A stretch of 64,000 nt of DNA from Mycobacterium sp. PSTR-4-N (GTDB lineage Bacteria; Actinomycetota; Actinomycetes; Mycobacteriales; Mycobacteriaceae), in assembly GCF_022348085.1 (NCBI RefSeq), contig NZ_JAKRFN010000001.1, forward strand, positions 558,001 to 622,000, given 5' to 3'. The notes below the pieces were generated by a model. It was not told the DNA's origin, made no database searches, and saw only the letters and a program-made list of their open reading frames with translations. The translations under genes were made by a program, and so were the position numbers. This document shows, one piece after another, positions 10,795 through 20,522 of this stretch (position 1 is the first letter of the stretch; each line of letters starts with the position of its first letter).

Positions 10795-12003
10795 ATGACA
10801 ACTGTCCCCGATGTGTTCACTCCAGCCGCGCTGGGTCCCATCACGTTGCGCAACCGCGTGATCAAGGCAGCGACGTTCGAGGCCGCGACGCCGAACGCTC
10901 TGGTCACCGAGGACCTGATCACCTATCACCGACTGCCCGCCGCCGGCGGGGTCGGCATGACCACCGTCGCCTACCTGGCGGTCGCCCCGGGCGGACGCAC
11001 CGAGGGCAACCAGATCTACTGGCGGCCCGACGCGATGGCCGGACTGCGCAAGCTCACCGATGCCGTGCACGCCGAAGGCGCGAAGATCAGCGCGCAGATC
11101 GGCCACGCCGGCCCGGTGGCGAACTCGAAGTCGAACGGGACGACGGCCTACGCCCCGGTGCGCTTCTTCAATCCGCTGTCGATGCGCTTCGCGAAGCGGG
11201 CGACCCGGGACGACATCACCGACATCACCGAGGCGCACGCCCAGGCGGCGCGGATGGCCATCGACGCGGGCTTCGACGCCGTCGAAGTGCATCTGGGCCA
11301 CAACTACTTCGCCAGCTCGTTCCTGTCACCGCTGATCAACCGGCGCGACGACGAGTTCGGCGGCTCGCTGGCCAACCGCGCCAAGGTGGCCCGCGGCACC
11401 GTGCTCGCCGTCCGCCGTGCCGTCGAGAAGGCGGGCACGCCGATCGCGGTGACCGCCAAGCTGAACATGAGCGACGGTGTTCGGGGCGGGATCTCGACCG
11501 AGGAGGCGCTGCAGACCGCGAAGTGGCTCGAGGAGGACGGCGGGCTGGACGCCATCGAGCTCACCGCAGGCAGCTCCCTGGTCAACCCGATGTACCTGTT
11601 CCGCGGCGAGGCACCCGTCAAGCAGTTCGCGGGCGCCTTCAAGCCACCTCTGCGGTGGGGCATCCGGATGACGGGCAACAAGTTCTTCCGCGAATATCCC
11701 TACCGCGAGGCGTATCTGTTGCGCGACGCCCGGCTGTTCCGTGCCGAGCTCTCGATGCCGCTGATCCTGCTGGGCGGCATCACCAACCGCGAGACCATGG
11801 ACCTGGCGATGGCCGAGGGCTTCGACTTCGTCGCGATGGGGCGGGCCCTGCTCGCCGAGCCGGATCTGATCAACCGGATCCGGGCCGACGGCACCGCCGT
11901 CAGATCACTGTGCACGCACTGCAACCAGTGCATGGCGACGATCTACCGCCACACGCACTGCGTCGTGACGGGTTCGCCGTCGCCGGTCAGTTCGGGGCGG
12001 TGA
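10795..12003 (+). CDS. Old yellow enzyme-family NADH:flavin oxidoreductase
   Basis: FMN-dependent TIM-barrel oxidoreductase of 402 residues, similar to Rv3359. The start [17 protein letters not shown] and the segment [19 protein letters not shown] are characteristic of the family. Near the C-terminus CTHCNQC followed by a further cysteine resembles the 4Fe-4S binding cysteines of the dienoyl-CoA reductase/trimethylamine dehydrogenase branch, although the protein stops soon after and lacks the long dinucleotide-binding extension of those enzymes. It is divergent from folD and overlaps the convergent TetR gene by 17 bases. The substrate is unknown; an enoate or dienoyl-CoA is plausible. Confidence 0.85.
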   Translation: MTTVPDVFTPAALGPITLRNRVIKAATFEAATPNALVTEDLITYHRLPAAGGVGMTTVAYLAVAPGGRTEGNQIYWRPDAMAGLRKLTDAVHAEGAKISAQIGHAGPVANSKSNGTTAYAPVRFFNPLSMRFAKRATRDDITDITEAHAQAARMAIDAGFDAVEVHLGHNYFASSFLSPLINRRDDEFGGSLANRAKVARGTVLAVRRAVEKAGTPIAVTAKLNMSDGVRGGISTEEALQTAKWLEEDGGLDAIELTAGSSLVNPMYLFRGEAPVKQFAGAFKPPLRWGIRMTGNKFFREYPYREAYLLRDARLFRAELSMPLILLGGITNRETMDLAMAEGFDFVAMGRALLAEPDLINRIRADGTAVRSLCTHCNQCMATIYRHTHCVVTGSPSPVSSGR

Positions 12004-12562
12004 GCGCTCGCGCGCAGTCCTCGACGATCGCTTCGGCAGCCGCGGGAATCGCCTGACGCGCACCCAGGTGACGCCGCACGATCGCGTACGGCACGTCGAT
12101 CACCGCCGCGCTGACCCGCGCGGTGTCCCCGGGGATTTCGCCGAGCACCTTCTTGAGCCTGCGCTGCAAGCGTTTCCGGCGCCCGACGAGGTGGTCGGGC
12201 CAGTCCTCGAGCCCGAGTTGAGCGGGGCCCGTCAGCAGCACGTGCGCCTCGATCGGATGAGCTCGGCACCAGCCGAGCACGCCGAGCGCGCCGGCCACGC
12301 CGCGGTGCGCCGGATCCCCGTCGCTGTCACTGTCACCGTCGAGCACCTCGGACAGCGCATCCAGGAGTCGCTCCTCGGTGCGCACCCACAGTTCCCCGCA
12401 CAGCGCGGCGCGCGTCGGGAACCTGTGGTAGACCGAGCCACTCGGCGCGCCGGTGCTGCGCGCGACCGCCGACATGGTGACCGCACCGGGACCGTCGGAG
12501 GCCAACAGGTCCGCCGCTGCGTCGAGGAGGACGTCGACGGTGTATCGGGCGGGCCGCGGCAT
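11987..12562 (-). CDS. TetR-family transcriptional regulator
   Basis: Regulator of 191 residues. The N-terminal helix-turn-helix reads LLDAAADLLASDGPGAVTMS then VARSTGAPSGSVYHRFPTRA, typical of TetR; the remaining helical part would bind a ligand. TAGGGT (12569-12574 on the minus strand) lies 6 bases before the ATG, predicting a leaderless mRNA. A 16-base palindrome sits just upstream of that hexamer, so autorepression is likely. It overlaps the end of the convergent oxidoreductase; whether it controls that gene is unknown. Confidence 0.9.
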   Translation of the reverse strand: MPRPARYTVDVLLDAAADLLASDGPGAVTMSAVARSTGAPSGSVYHRFPTRAALCGELWVRTEERLLDALSEVLDGDSDSDGDPAHRGVAGALGVLGWCRAHPIEAHVLLTGPAQLGLEDWPDHLVGRRKRLQRRLKKVLGEIPGDTARVSAAVIDVPYAIVRRHLGARQAIPAAAEAIVEDCARALTAPN

Positions 12563-12568
12563 TGCTCC

Positions 12569-12593
12569 ACCCTAAAGTAGAGGTTTACCTCTA
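12569..12593 (-). promoter_or_regulatory. TetR gene promoter with palindromic operator
   Basis: The -10 hexamer TAGGGT occupies 12569-12574. Immediately upstream, 12578-12593 holds the inverted repeat TAGAGGT-TT-ACCTCTA. A repressor bound there would cover the -35/-10 spacer. The neighbouring TetR protein is the obvious candidate ligand. Confidence 0.65.
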
Positions 12594-12819
12594 AAATGCG
12601 ATGCGCGCGTGCGACGGATTCCCGATGATCCCGCATGACGATACTGACCCTGCGCTATTCCCGGCAGCCGCAGTGCATTTCATGCTGCCCGAGATGGGCG
12701 TGTCGCCACAGCGGCAGGGAACGGCGAGATCACGGGCAGGACACAGAACGCCCACATCTCTCCCACAGAGTCGCAGGCGGACCGGCGATGAGCGGGGCCT
12801 ACCGATAGAGTTGCGCGCG

Positions 12820-12852
12820 ATGTCTACTGTCGCCGCCGGAGCGGTTCTGTGA
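12820..12852 (+). CDS. Possible leaderless upstream peptide MSTVAAGAVL
   Basis: A TAGAGT hexamer at 12806-12811 lies 8 bases before an ATG at 12820, the spacing seen at other leaderless starts here. This ATG opens a 10-residue frame whose TGA overlaps the GTG of the FHA-ABC transporter (GTGA). Translation of the peptide would deliver ribosomes to the transporter start. No other ribosome-binding site for the transporter is evident. The peptide itself may have no function. Confidence 0.4.
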   Translation: MSTVAAGAVL

Positions 12853-15416
12853 CCCGATCCGCACCCCCTGCGCTGACGGTGCGCTACGACGGGTCCACCC
12901 GCACCTTCGCCGCCGGCAACGACGTCGTCGTCGGCCGGGACCTGCGCGCCGACGTGCGGATCGCCCACCCGTTGATCTCCCGTGCGCACCTCGTGTTGCG
13001 TTTCGACCAGGGCCGCTGGCTCGCGATCGACAACGGCTCGCTCAACGGGATGTTCGTCAACAGCCGCCGGGTGCCGGTCGTCGACATCACCGACGGTGCC
13101 CAGCTGCACATCGGCAATCCCGACGGCCCGTTGCTGACGTTCGAGGTGGGCAGGCACCAGGGCTCGGCGGGCACGACACCCACCACCGCGGTCCCGGTGC
13201 CGAGCCGCCCGAGCGGTCAGTGGCCGAGCCAGCCGGTCAGCCATCCGGGCGCCCCCACGCGGCCGCCCGCCGCGCGCTCCTACCCCACCGCCGGACCGCG
13301 CACCGGCTACCCGCCGCCGCCGTCGCGCCCCGTCCAGCAGCCACCGATCTCGTCGCCGGCGATGGAGTCGACGGCCACCGTGATGGGACCCGCCGCTGCC
13401 CCCCGCTCGAGCGGCGACGGCAACCTCGCGACCAGCATGCTCAAGATCCTGCGGCCCGGGCGTGCGCCGGAGGTGCCGCCGGGCTCAGTGAAGATCGGCC
13501 GCGCCAGCGACAACGACATCGTCATCCCCGACGTACTGGCCTCCCGGCACCACGCCACCCTGGTCACGACGCCGGCCGGCACCGAGATCCGCGACAACCG
13601 CAGCATCAACGGCACGTTCGTCAACGGCTCACGGATCGAGACGCAGCTGCTGGCCGACGGCGACACCGTCACGATCGGCAACGTCGACCTGGTCTTCCGG
13701 GACGGCACGCTGGTCCGGCGCACCGAGACAGCGGCCGCGACGGCGACCGGCGGTCTGGACGTGCACGGGGTGACGTGGACGATCGAGAACAACAAGACGC
13801 TGCTCGACAACATCTCGATCTCCGCCCGGCCGGGCACGCTGACCGCGGTGATCGGCCCGTCGGGTGCGGGCAAGTCCACCTTCGCCCGTCTGGTGGCGGG
13901 CTACACCCACCCGACGACGGGGCAGGTGTCGTTCGAAGGTCATGACGTCCACGCCGAGTACGCCTCGCTGCGCTCCCGGATCGGGATGGTGCCGCAGGAC
14001 GACGTCGTCCACGGCCAGCTGACCGTGCGGCAGGCCCTGATGTACGCCGCGGAATTGCGGCTGCCGCCCGACACCACGAAGGCCGACCGGGAACAGGTCG
14101 TCAACGAGGTGCTCGAGGAACTCGAGATGACCAAGCACCTCGACACCCGCGTCGACAAACTCTCCGGCGGCCAGCGCAAACGTGCCTCGGTGGCGCTGGA
14201 ACTACTGACCGGCCCGTCACTGCTGATCCTCGACGAACCGACGTCGGGTCTGGACCCTGCGCTGGACCGGCAGGTGATGACGATGCTGCGCCAGCTCGCC
14301 GACGCGGGACGCGTCGTGCTGGTCGTCACGCACTCCCTGACCTATCTCGACGTCTGCGATCAGGTGCTGCTGCTGGCGCCCGGCGGTAAGACCGCGTTCT
14401 ACGGACCGCCCAGCCAGATCGGGCCCTCGATGGGGACCACCAACTGGGCCGACATCTTCTCCGCCGTCGCCGGTGATCCGGATGCAGCTGCTCAGCGCTA
14501 TCTCGACCAGCACGGTCCCCCACCGCCGCAGCCGCCGGCGCTGACACCGTCGGAGCTCGGCAACCCCACACGCACCAGCTTGCGCAGGCAGCTGTCCACG
14601 ATCGCGCGCCGACAGATCCGGCTGGTGGTCTCGGACCGCGGCTATTTCGCGTTCCTGATGCTGCTGCCGTTCATCATGGGTGTGCTGTCCCTGTCAGTCC
14701 CCGGCGATGTCGGGTTCGGCGTGCCGGTGACGGCGGTGCAGGGCGGGGAAGCCCCCAACGAACCCGGCCAGATCCTGGTGATGCTCAATGTCGGTGCGAT
14801 CTTCATGGGGACCGCGCTGACGATCCGTGCGCTCATCGGAGAACGTGCGATCTTCCGGCGCGAGCAGGCGGTGGGACTCTCGACGTCGGCGTATCTGCTG
14901 GCCAAGATGGTGGTGTTCACCGCGTTCGCGATCGTGCAGTCGGCGATCGTGACAGCGATCGCGATCATCGGTAAGGGCTGGGGGCCCGGTGCCGTCGACT
15001 CCGGTGCGGTGATCGGGAATCGCAGCCTCGAACTGTTCGTCGACATCGCGCTCACCACGGTCGCCGCGGCCATGGTCGGCCTCGCCCTGTCGGCGCTGGC
15101 GCGCTCGGCCGAACAGATCATGCCGCTGCTGGTCGTCGCGATCATGAGCCAGCTGGTGTTCTCCGGCGGCATGATCCCGGTGACCGACCGGATCGTGCTC
15201 GACCAGATGTCGTGGGCCACCCCGGCGCGCTGGGGTTTCGCCGCGTCGGCATCGACGATCGACCTGATCCGGCTGGTGCCCGGACCGCTGACTCCGCAGG
15301 ACGATCACTGGAAGCACACCTCGGGCGCCTGGCTGTTCGACGTGGGGATGCTCGTGGCGATCAGCGTGGTGTACGTCGGGTTCGTGAGGTGGAAGATCCG
15401 GCTGAAGGCCGCGTGA
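12849..15416 (+). CDS. FHA-domain ABC transporter, Rv1747-like
   Basis: Single-chain ABC half-transporter of 855 residues. In order it has an FHA domain (about 10-100; VVVGRDLRADVRIAHPLISR), a Pro/Thr-rich linker, a second FHA domain (about 205-290; IGRASDNDIVIPD, SRHH, NGTFVNG), an ATPase domain with Walker A GPSGAGKST near 336, signature LSGGQRKRAS near 437 and Walker B LLILDEPTSGLDP near 458, and from about 598 an ABC2-type membrane domain with some six helices. The architecture equals M. tuberculosis Rv1747, an exporter linked to cell-envelope lipids and controlled by kinase PknF through phosphothreonine-FHA contacts. No kinase gene lies beside it here. The GTG start overlaps a short upstream frame. 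Confidence 0.92.
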   Translation: MTRSAPPALTVRYDGSTRTFAAGNDVVVGRDLRADVRIAHPLISRAHLVLRFDQGRWLAIDNGSLNGMFVNSRRVPVVDITDGAQLHIGNPDGPLLTFEVGRHQGSAGTTPTTAVPVPSRPSGQWPSQPVSHPGAPTRPPAARSYPTAGPRTGYPPPPSRPVQQPPISSPAMESTATVMGPAAAPRSSGDGNLATSMLKILRPGRAPEVPPGSVKIGRASDNDIVIPDVLASRHHATLVTTPAGTEIRDNRSINGTFVNGSRIETQLLADGDTVTIGNVDLVFRDGTLVRRTETAAATATGGLDVHGVTWTIENNKTLLDNISISARPGTLTAVIGPSGAGKSTFARLVAGYTHPTTGQVSFEGHDVHAEYASLRSRIGMVPQDDVVHGQLTVRQALMYAAELRLPPDTTKADREQVVNEVLEELEMTKHLDTRVDKLSGGQRKRASVALELLTGPSLLILDEPTSGLDPALDRQVMTMLRQLADAGRVVLVVTHSLTYLDVCDQVLLLAPGGKTAFYGPPSQIGPSMGTTNWADIFSAVAGDPDAAAQRYLDQHGPPPPQPPALTPSELGNPTRTSLRRQLSTIARRQIRLVVSDRGYFAFLMLLPFIMGVLSLSVPGDVGFGVPVTAVQGGEAPNEPGQILVMLNVGAIFMGTALTIRALIGERAIFRREQAVGLSTSAYLLAKMVVFTAFAIVQSAIVTAIAIIGKGWGPGAVDSGAVIGNRSLELFVDIALTTVAAAMVGLALSALARSAEQIMPLLVVAIMSQLVFSGGMIPVTDRIVLDQMSWATPARWGFAASASTIDLIRLVPGPLTPQDDHWKHTSGAWLFDVGMLVAISVVYVGFVRWKIRLKAA

Positions 15417-15516
15417 CGACGAGCGCAGCGAGGAGTCGTGACGACGAATTCTCTGCACGGAGGGCCCTTGCACACGCAATAGGATGAGCGGGGTTCTGCA
15501 AGGGGGGATTCATCAC

Positions 15517-16083
15517 GTGAGCGACAGCGATGCGGCGTTGCGTGCCGTGGCACTGGATGCGGCATTGGCGGAGTTGCAGCAGTGGGGTGTGGACCGCTTC
15601 AGCATCGAGGGCGTCGCCCAACGATCCGAACTCGACGCCGATCTGATCCGCCGCTCATGGCACCGCCCGCAGGATCTGATCGTCGACGCACTGCTGAGCT
15701 CCACGTCGGTCACGATCGGCACACCGGACACCGGCAGCCTCGCCGACGATCTGGGTGCGCTCGCGGAATCGGTGAGCGCCTACCTGAACGATCCCGTCGG
15801 CCGCCGCATCGCGCGGATGCTCGTCATCGACAGCAAGTCCCACACCGTGGACGACGAGGCCAGGCTGCTGCTGTGGCGCCGGCACCTCCAGATGATGGAA
15901 ACCATCGTCGAGCGCGCCACCCAGCGCGGCGAATTCCGTCCCGAGGTTCGGCCCATCACCGTGCTGCAACTGCTCGTTTCGCCGCTGCAGACCTGCGCGC
16001 TGTACACCAGCGCGCGGGTCGAACACGACTATTGCCGCGCAGTCGCCGACCTGGTGACGCGCGCGGTCAGCACCGCGAGTTGA
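15517..16083 (+). CDS. TetR-family transcriptional regulator
   Basis: Protein of 188 residues with a TetR-like N-terminus (ALDAALAELQQWGVDRFSIE then VAQRSELDADLIRRSW) and a helical C-terminal part resembling the TetR_C domain with RRIARMLVIDSKSH. The GTG at 15517 is preferred because AAGGGGGG (15500-15507) precedes it; an in-frame ATG at 15484 overlaps the TAGGAT hexamer (15480-15485). It follows the ABC transporter on the same strand after a 100-base gap and ends 2 bases from the convergent mfpA. Target genes are unknown. Confidence 0.78.
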   Translation: MSDSDAALRAVALDAALAELQQWGVDRFSIEGVAQRSELDADLIRRSWHRPQDLIVDALLSSTSVTIGTPDTGSLADDLGALAESVSAYLNDPVGRRIARMLVIDSKSHTVDDEARLLLWRRHLQMMETIVERATQRGEFRPEVRPITVLQLLVSPLQTCALYTSARVEHDYCRAVADLVTRAVSTAS

Positions 16084-16085
16084 CC

Positions 16086-16637
16086 TCAGCCGCCGTGGAT
16101 GTCGAGACCGTGCGCGGCAGCGAACGCGAGTGCTTGCTCGATGTCGATCTTGGCGCCGCGCAGCGTGGCCGTCGTCCAGAACGTCGGGTCCGCGCGCGCC
16201 CCTCGCAGATCCGCGTCGTCGAGGCGAGCGCCCTGAACCCGGGCCCCGGTCAGGTCCGCACGCGCCAGCACCGCCTCGCGCAAATCGGTGCCGACGAGGC
16301 TGACCTCACGCAAGCGGCACTCCGACAGATCGATCTTGCGTAGGTCCGCTCCCCCGAGGACGGCGAGCGTGAAATCACACTCGACGATCGTCACCGGCCG
16401 CAGCCGGCATTCGACGAACGTCGAGCCGAGGAAGCTGCAGTGCCGAAAGGCACTGTGCCACAACGAGGTACGCCGGAAGGTGCAGTTCCGAAAGGCGCTC
16501 CCGACATGCTCGGATTCCGACAGGTCGACGCCGGAGAAGTCGCAGGCGTCGAAAACCACCCGCTCCGTGCGTAACCGGCTCAGATCCTCGTCGCGGAAAT
16601 CGGCGTCGGTGAACTCACGGTCGGTCTGATCGTCCAT
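16086..16637 (-). CDS. mfpA: Pentapeptide-repeat protein MfpA
   Basis: Protein of 183 residues, exactly the length of M. tuberculosis MfpA (Rv3361c). It is built of repeated five-residue units with central Leu or Phe, for example ADLRKIDLSECRL and TDLREAVLARADLTGARV, which fold into a right-handed beta-helix mimicking DNA. MfpA binds DNA gyrase and lowers fluoroquinolone sensitivity. The ATG at 16637 lies 5 bases after the mfpB stop. It is the last gene of a five-gene conservon operon (20279 to 16086), and a link between MfpA and the MfpB GTPase is known from M. smegmatis. Confidence 0.94.
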   Translation of the reverse strand: MDDQTDREFTDADFRDEDLSRLRTERVVFDACDFSGVDLSESEHVGSAFRNCTFRRTSLWHSAFRHCSFLGSTFVECRLRPVTIVECDFTLAVLGGADLRKIDLSECRLREVSLVGTDLREAVLARADLTGARVQGARLDDADLRGARADPTFWTTATLRGAKIDIEQALAFAAAHGLDIHGG

Positions 16638-16642
16638 CGCGG

Positions 16643-17227
16643 TCAGCCGGCCGGGGTCAACCGGCTCAGCGCGTACTCGGTGACCGCGATCAGCGCCGAT
16701 TTCGTCGATTCGCGATCCCGCGCGTCGACGGTGATCAAAGGGACGTGATCGGGCAGGGCCAACGCGGTCCGCACCGCGGCCGGTGGATGGCGCGGCGCAC
16801 CGTCGAACTCGTTGACCGCCACCAGGAACGGTAGATCGCGGGCCTCGAAGAAGTCGACCGCGGCGAAGCTGTCCTCCAGACGGCGGACATCGACGAGGAT
16901 GATCGCCCCGATGGCGCCCTGGATCAAGTCGTCCCACATGAACCAGAAGCGGCGCTGTCCGGGAGTGCCGAACAGGTACAGCACAAGATCGTCGCTGAGG
17001 CTGATGCGGCCGAAATCCATCGCCACCGTCGTCGTGGTCTTGTCGGGCAACCCGGCGAGTTCGTCGACGCCTGCGGAGGCGTCTGTCAGCAGCGCTTCCG
17101 TGCGCAGCGGCACGATCTCCGACACCGCGCCGACGAACGTGGTCTTGCCCGCGCCGAAGCCACCGGACACGACGATCTTCGTCGAAGCGGCCCTGGCATG
17201 CCCTGGCCTAAAGCGCTCGGAGGCCAC
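16643..17227 (-). CDS. mfpB: Conservon GTPase MfpB
   Basis: Ras-like small GTPase of 194 residues (Rv3362c; CvnD family). The P-loop GGFGAGKT lies near residue 22, switch II/G3 reads LFGTPGQ, and G4 is VNEFDG rather than the textbook NKxD. Such proteins act with the MglB-like roadblock partner encoded upstream. The GTG at 17227 lies inside the end of the DUF742 gene, a 20-base overlap, so translation is coupled. It stands directly before mfpA. Confidence 0.92.
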   Translation of the reverse strand: MASERFRPGHARAASTKIVVSGGFGAGKTTFVGAVSEIVPLRTEALLTDASAGVDELAGLPDKTTTTVAMDFGRISLSDDLVLYLFGTPGQRRFWFMWDDLIQGAIGAIILVDVRRLEDSFAAVDFFEARDLPFLVAVNEFDGAPRHPPAAVRTALALPDHVPLITVDARDRESTKSALIAVTEYALSRLTPAG

Positions 17228-17564
17228 GCAGCGTCCTTCCGATCAGGTCCCGCCGCTCGTCGGTGGTCGTCGTCGCGGACAGGGTGTCGTGCACCGTCAC
17301 ATAACCCTGCACCACCAGATCCCCGACCACGACCCGCGCCACGCCGAGAGGCAGCCCCAAGTGCGCAGCGATCTCGGCGACCGACAACCTGGCCGGACAC
17401 ACCGCCATGATCTGCGCCCGCACATCGGCACTCGGCCAGTTCCACGGCGGCGGCGTCGGCGCGGGCCCGACCGGGGCCTCCCACGGCAGATCGACGCCCG
17501 CGTCTGTGCGCCCTGCGGTCAGCGTGTACGGACGGACGAGGCGGGGTCCCGGCTCTTCGGTCAC
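17208..17564 (-). CDS. DUF742 conservon protein
   Basis: Protein of 118 residues (Rv3363c; CvnC family). After a short Pro-rich part comes a winged-helix-like region: AVCPARLSVAEIAAHLGLPL, VARVVVGDLVVQGYV. DUF742 proteins are constant members of actinobacterial conservons and may link the roadblock-GTPase module to DNA or partner proteins; this role is not established. The GTG at 17564 begins VTEEPGPRLVRPYTLT, the usual N-terminus; the frame upstream overlaps the roadblock gene. It overlaps mfpB by 20 bases. Confidence 0.88.
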   Translation of the reverse strand: MTEEPGPRLVRPYTLTAGRTDAGVDLPWEAPVGPAPTPPPWNWPSADVRAQIMAVCPARLSVAEIAAHLGLPLGVARVVVGDLVVQGYVTVHDTLSATTTTDERRDLIGRTLRGLRAL

Positions 17565-17571
17565 CGGTGTC

Positions 17572-17964
17572 TCATGAGCGCAACGGATTTCGTGGTGGCG
17601 AGGCGACTGCGGCGCCCACACGTTCGACGAGCACGGCCATCTCGTAACCGATCTGACCGATGTCGGCGCCGCGCGCGGCCAGCGTGGCCAGATTGGAGCC
17701 GTCACCCACCCGCATCAACAGCAGGTAGCCGTTCTCCATCTCGACCACCGACTGCAGCACGTACCCGCCGTCGAACAGCTGCGCGGCGCCGGCCGACAGG
17801 CTGGCCAGCCCGGAGGCAACCGCAGCCATCTGATCGGCACGCTCCGCGGGCATGTGCTCGCTGGCCGCCGTCAGCAGGCCGTCGGCCGAGACGAGGATCG
17901 CGTGCGACACCCCCGGTGTCTCCCGCGCGAACCGCGACACCAGCCAATCGAGCGACTCGCTCAT
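17572..17964 (-). CDS. Roadblock/LC7-domain protein
   Basis: Protein of 130 residues, the length of Rv3364c (CvnB family). The whole chain is one roadblock/LC7 fold ([39 protein letters not shown]). In this family the protein acts as an MglB-like regulator of the small GTPase encoded two genes downstream. Its ATG at 17964 overlaps the stop of the sensor kinase by 4 bases (ATGA). Confidence 0.92.
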   Translation of the reverse strand: MSESLDWLVSRFARETPGVSHAILVSADGLLTAASEHMPAERADQMAAVASGLASLSAGAAQLFDGGYVLQSVVEMENGYLLLMRVGDGSNLATLAARGADIGQIGYEMAVLVERVGAAVASPPRNPLRS

Positions 17965-20279
17965 CTGCTGTCCTCTCGATCCTCGCGGGCGTGCCGCCGC
18001 CCGGCCGCCACTCCGCCGAAGTGGCTGGCCATGCCGGCGCGCACCGCGTCGGGATCGCGGACCAGGGGGGCGCCGCCCGCCGCATCGGTGTGCTGCGCGG
18101 CGCCGGGGACCAGCCGGGCACCGGGACGGCGGATGGGCAGACCCTCGGGGGTGCGTTCCTGCACGGGTGCAGCCTGGGCGGCGGCCGCCGCCGACCAGCC
18201 GTGATCCCAGACGGTCTGCCAGTTCAGGTCGGTGCTGTGGGACAGCTCGTGCGGGTCGACGAGCCACTCGGAGAGCATCGTCTGATAGATCGCGTCGTCG
18301 TCGGAGTCGTCCCTGGCGTGCCGCGCGCGGGTGTGGCCGTTCTGCGCGGGGGCGACGACGGGCCGGGGGGCGGGCGCCGGGGGTGCGGGCGCCGGGCGTG
18401 CCGGGGGTGCCGGTTGCGGCGGGGCCGGGGGTGCTGCCAGCAGCTCGGCCGGCACGTAGACCCCGGCGGTGGTGCCCGACGACGGCCGACCCGCGACGGT
18501 GTTGCGCAACCGCACGACCAGACCGTGCTGGCCGGCCAGCCGGCCCGCCACGAACAACCCCATGTGCCGGGCGGTGTACGGGTTGACCTCACCGCCGGAC
18601 TGCAATCTGCTGTTGGCGACCCGCAGATCGGATTCGCTCATCCCCAGGCCGGCGTCGGCGACCTCGAGCACCAGGCCGCCGTTGCTGGTACGGGCCGCCG
18701 AGACCTGCACCGGGGCCGTCGGCGGGGAGTACCGCAGCGCGTTGTCGAGGAGCTCGGCCAGCAGATGTACCAGGTCACCGGCCACCGCGCCGGTCACTGC
18801 GCTGTCCGGAAGGCCCTCGGCGCTGATCCGGTGATAGTCCTCGACCTCGGACGCGGCGGCGTGGACGACCGCCACGACAGCGACGGGCTCGGCGTCCTCG
18901 CGGGGGATGCGGGCCCCGGCCAGCACCATCAGGTTCGCCCCGTTGCGGCGCATCCGCGACGCGAGATGATCGAGGCGGAACAGGCTCTGCAGCCGGTCCG
19001 CGTCCTGTTCGTCGTTCTCCAGCTGGTCGATCACGGCGAGCTGCTGGTCCACCAGCGTTCGGTTGCGCCGCGACAGCGTCTCGAACATGTCGGTCACCTG
19101 CATCTGCAGCCGCGCCTGCTCGGCCGCGAGCACCACCGCCTGCTCGTGCAGTTCGTCGACGGCGTGGGCGACCTGGCCGATCTCCTCGGACGTGGGCACC
19201 GAGAGCGGCGCGACCGTGGGCGTCTTGCCGTCGATGCGGGCCTGCTCGACCTCCCGGGCCAAGTCCTCGTGCGCCACCTTCAAAGCGCTGTCGCGCAGGG
19301 TGCGCAGCGGCCGGACCAGGCTGCGCGCCACGAGGGTGACCAACAGAAGTGCGATCAGCAGCACCGCGCCGACGACCGCGGCGTCGCGGATCGCGGCGGT
19401 CCGAGCGGCCGCGGCCTGGTCGGAGACGGTCGCCGGGATCGACCGGGACGTATCGGTGATGATCCCGTCGGCGATGTCGCGGGTGACGCGCTGCGACGCC
19501 AGGAGGTCAGGGTTGTTCGGCAGCACCACGGCCGGGTCGGAGAGCAGCGACATCCGCTTGACCATCTCCGACCGCAGCGCCGCCGCGGCGTCGGTGGAGC
19601 CACCGAGGAAGGCGCCCATCGCCGAAACCGTGGACGGCTCGGTACCGGCCAGCGTGATCATCGACGAGCGCAATTCCGGCTCGGGCAAATCTGCTCCACG
19701 GTCGACGAGCATCTGCTGCATCGTCATCTGGCCGCGGGCACCGACCGCTCTCGCAAGCGCCTCGCCGGCGGTGCGGACCGTCTCGTCGTCTCCGGCCACC
19801 AAGCCGGTGATCGCGGTCTCGGCGGTGATCAGCAGCGGGGCGTACGTCATGACCCGGCTGCGCAGATCGTTGCCGCCCGACGTGCTCTTGCCGACGAGAT
19901 CGCGCCCGAAATCGAGCAGCGTGTTCGTCGCCAGGCGCACCGCGTCGTCGACGTCGGTCGAGCTCAGTCGACGCTGCAGGTCGGCGGCCTGGGACTCGAA
20001 CGCGGAGACGCTCGCGGGCACGTCACCACCGTCCGTCGCGCTCACCAGCACCGCTTCCACAGCGGCCAGGTACTGCGCGACGGCGGGCACCATCTCCGCC
20101 CGGGCAGCTGCGAGCCGCAACGTCTGAGCGGCCGAGGTCGCGGCGTGGATGCGCAGCCCGCCGAACACGCCGGCCAGCAGCAGCGGCACCAACACGATGG
20201 CCACGACCTTGACGCGGACCGGCCAGTTGGACAGCGCCCACCGCGGCGGCCGCTTGATCGAGGATCGAGCGTGATTCAT
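17961..20279 (-). CDS. Conservon sensor histidine kinase-like membrane protein
   Basis: Protein of 772 residues, the counterpart of Rv3365c and CvnA. An N-terminal helix ([18 protein letters not shown]) is followed by a long extracytoplasmic helical region resembling nitrate/nitrite sensor domains, a second helix ([17 protein letters not shown]) near residue 310, a HAMP segment, and an ATPase domain with N-box [15 protein letters not shown] and G-box VADAGLGM. The region before the ATPase ([11 protein letters not shown]) is the conservon-type helix with no textbook phospho-acceptor H-box. The C-terminal 150 residues are Pro/Ala-rich and probably disordered. It heads the five-gene mfp operon. 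The ATG at 20279 was chosen because the first helix follows directly. Confidence 0.9.
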   Translation of the reverse strand: MNHARSSIKRPPRWALSNWPVRVKVVAIVLVPLLLAGVFGGLRIHAATSAAQTLRLAAARAEMVPAVAQYLAAVEAVLVSATDGGDVPASVSAFESQAADLQRRLSSTDVDDAVRLATNTLLDFGRDLVGKSTSGGNDLRSRVMTYAPLLITAETAITGLVAGDDETVRTAGEALARAVGARGQMTMQQMLVDRGADLPEPELRSSMITLAGTEPSTVSAMGAFLGGSTDAAAALRSEMVKRMSLLSDPAVVLPNNPDLLASQRVTRDIADGIITDTSRSIPATVSDQAAAARTAAIRDAAVVGAVLLIALLLVTLVARSLVRPLRTLRDSALKVAHEDLAREVEQARIDGKTPTVAPLSVPTSEEIGQVAHAVDELHEQAVVLAAEQARLQMQVTDMFETLSRRNRTLVDQQLAVIDQLENDEQDADRLQSLFRLDHLASRMRRNGANLMVLAGARIPREDAEPVAVVAVVHAAASEVEDYHRISAEGLPDSAVTGAVAGDLVHLLAELLDNALRYSPPTAPVQVSAARTSNGGLVLEVADAGLGMSESDLRVANSRLQSGGEVNPYTARHMGLFVAGRLAGQHGLVVRLRNTVAGRPSSGTTAGVYVPAELLAAPPAPPQPAPPARPAPAPPAPAPRPVVAPAQNGHTRARHARDDSDDDAIYQTMLSEWLVDPHELSHSTDLNWQTVWDHGWSAAAAAQAAPVQERTPEGLPIRRPGARLVPGAAQHTDAAGGAPLVRDPDAVRAGMASHFGGVAAGRRHAREDREDSR

Positions 20280-20522
20280 GAAGCATCCTGGCTGATGGCG
20301 CCCTCGTCGGGCGGGCGTGAAGCGCCTGGCGAATGCGCTGAGTATGCCAGCCCGGTCATCGGGTCGCCAGAGTTCGACGCACAGGTGCAGAACCAGCAAA
20401 GACGGTGGCTCCGAGTCTGTTGTGGGCGTTGCGATTTCGTTTCAGACCCGTTGCGTGTCAGAGGGTGAAGTACCGCTGATCTGCAGGCACAATCGATGGT
20501 GACCCCTTTTGGAGGAGTAGCA

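Noticed and set aside
12601..12852. 83-codon frame ahead of the FHA-ABC transporter
   Set aside because: No ribosome site, no family similarity, and a promoter-like hexamer lies inside it at 12806. Only its last ten codons were kept as a possible leaderless peptide.
15417..15455. Repeated GTGACGACGA around GAGCGCAGCGAGGAG after the ABC gene
   Set aside because: Looks like a short dispersed mycobacterial sequence motif, but with only one instance confirmed in the window I cannot call a repeat family.
16812..20468. 1218-codon open frame on the plus strand
   Set aside because: It runs antisense through the whole mfp conservon, whose five products have clear motifs and overlapping starts. The Arg/Gly-rich composition is that of a shadow frame.
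20401..20470. Possible SigF promoter (GTTT and GGGTGA) before the peptide gene
   Set aside because: The spacing between the two elements is about 20 bases, longer than the 15-17 expected.
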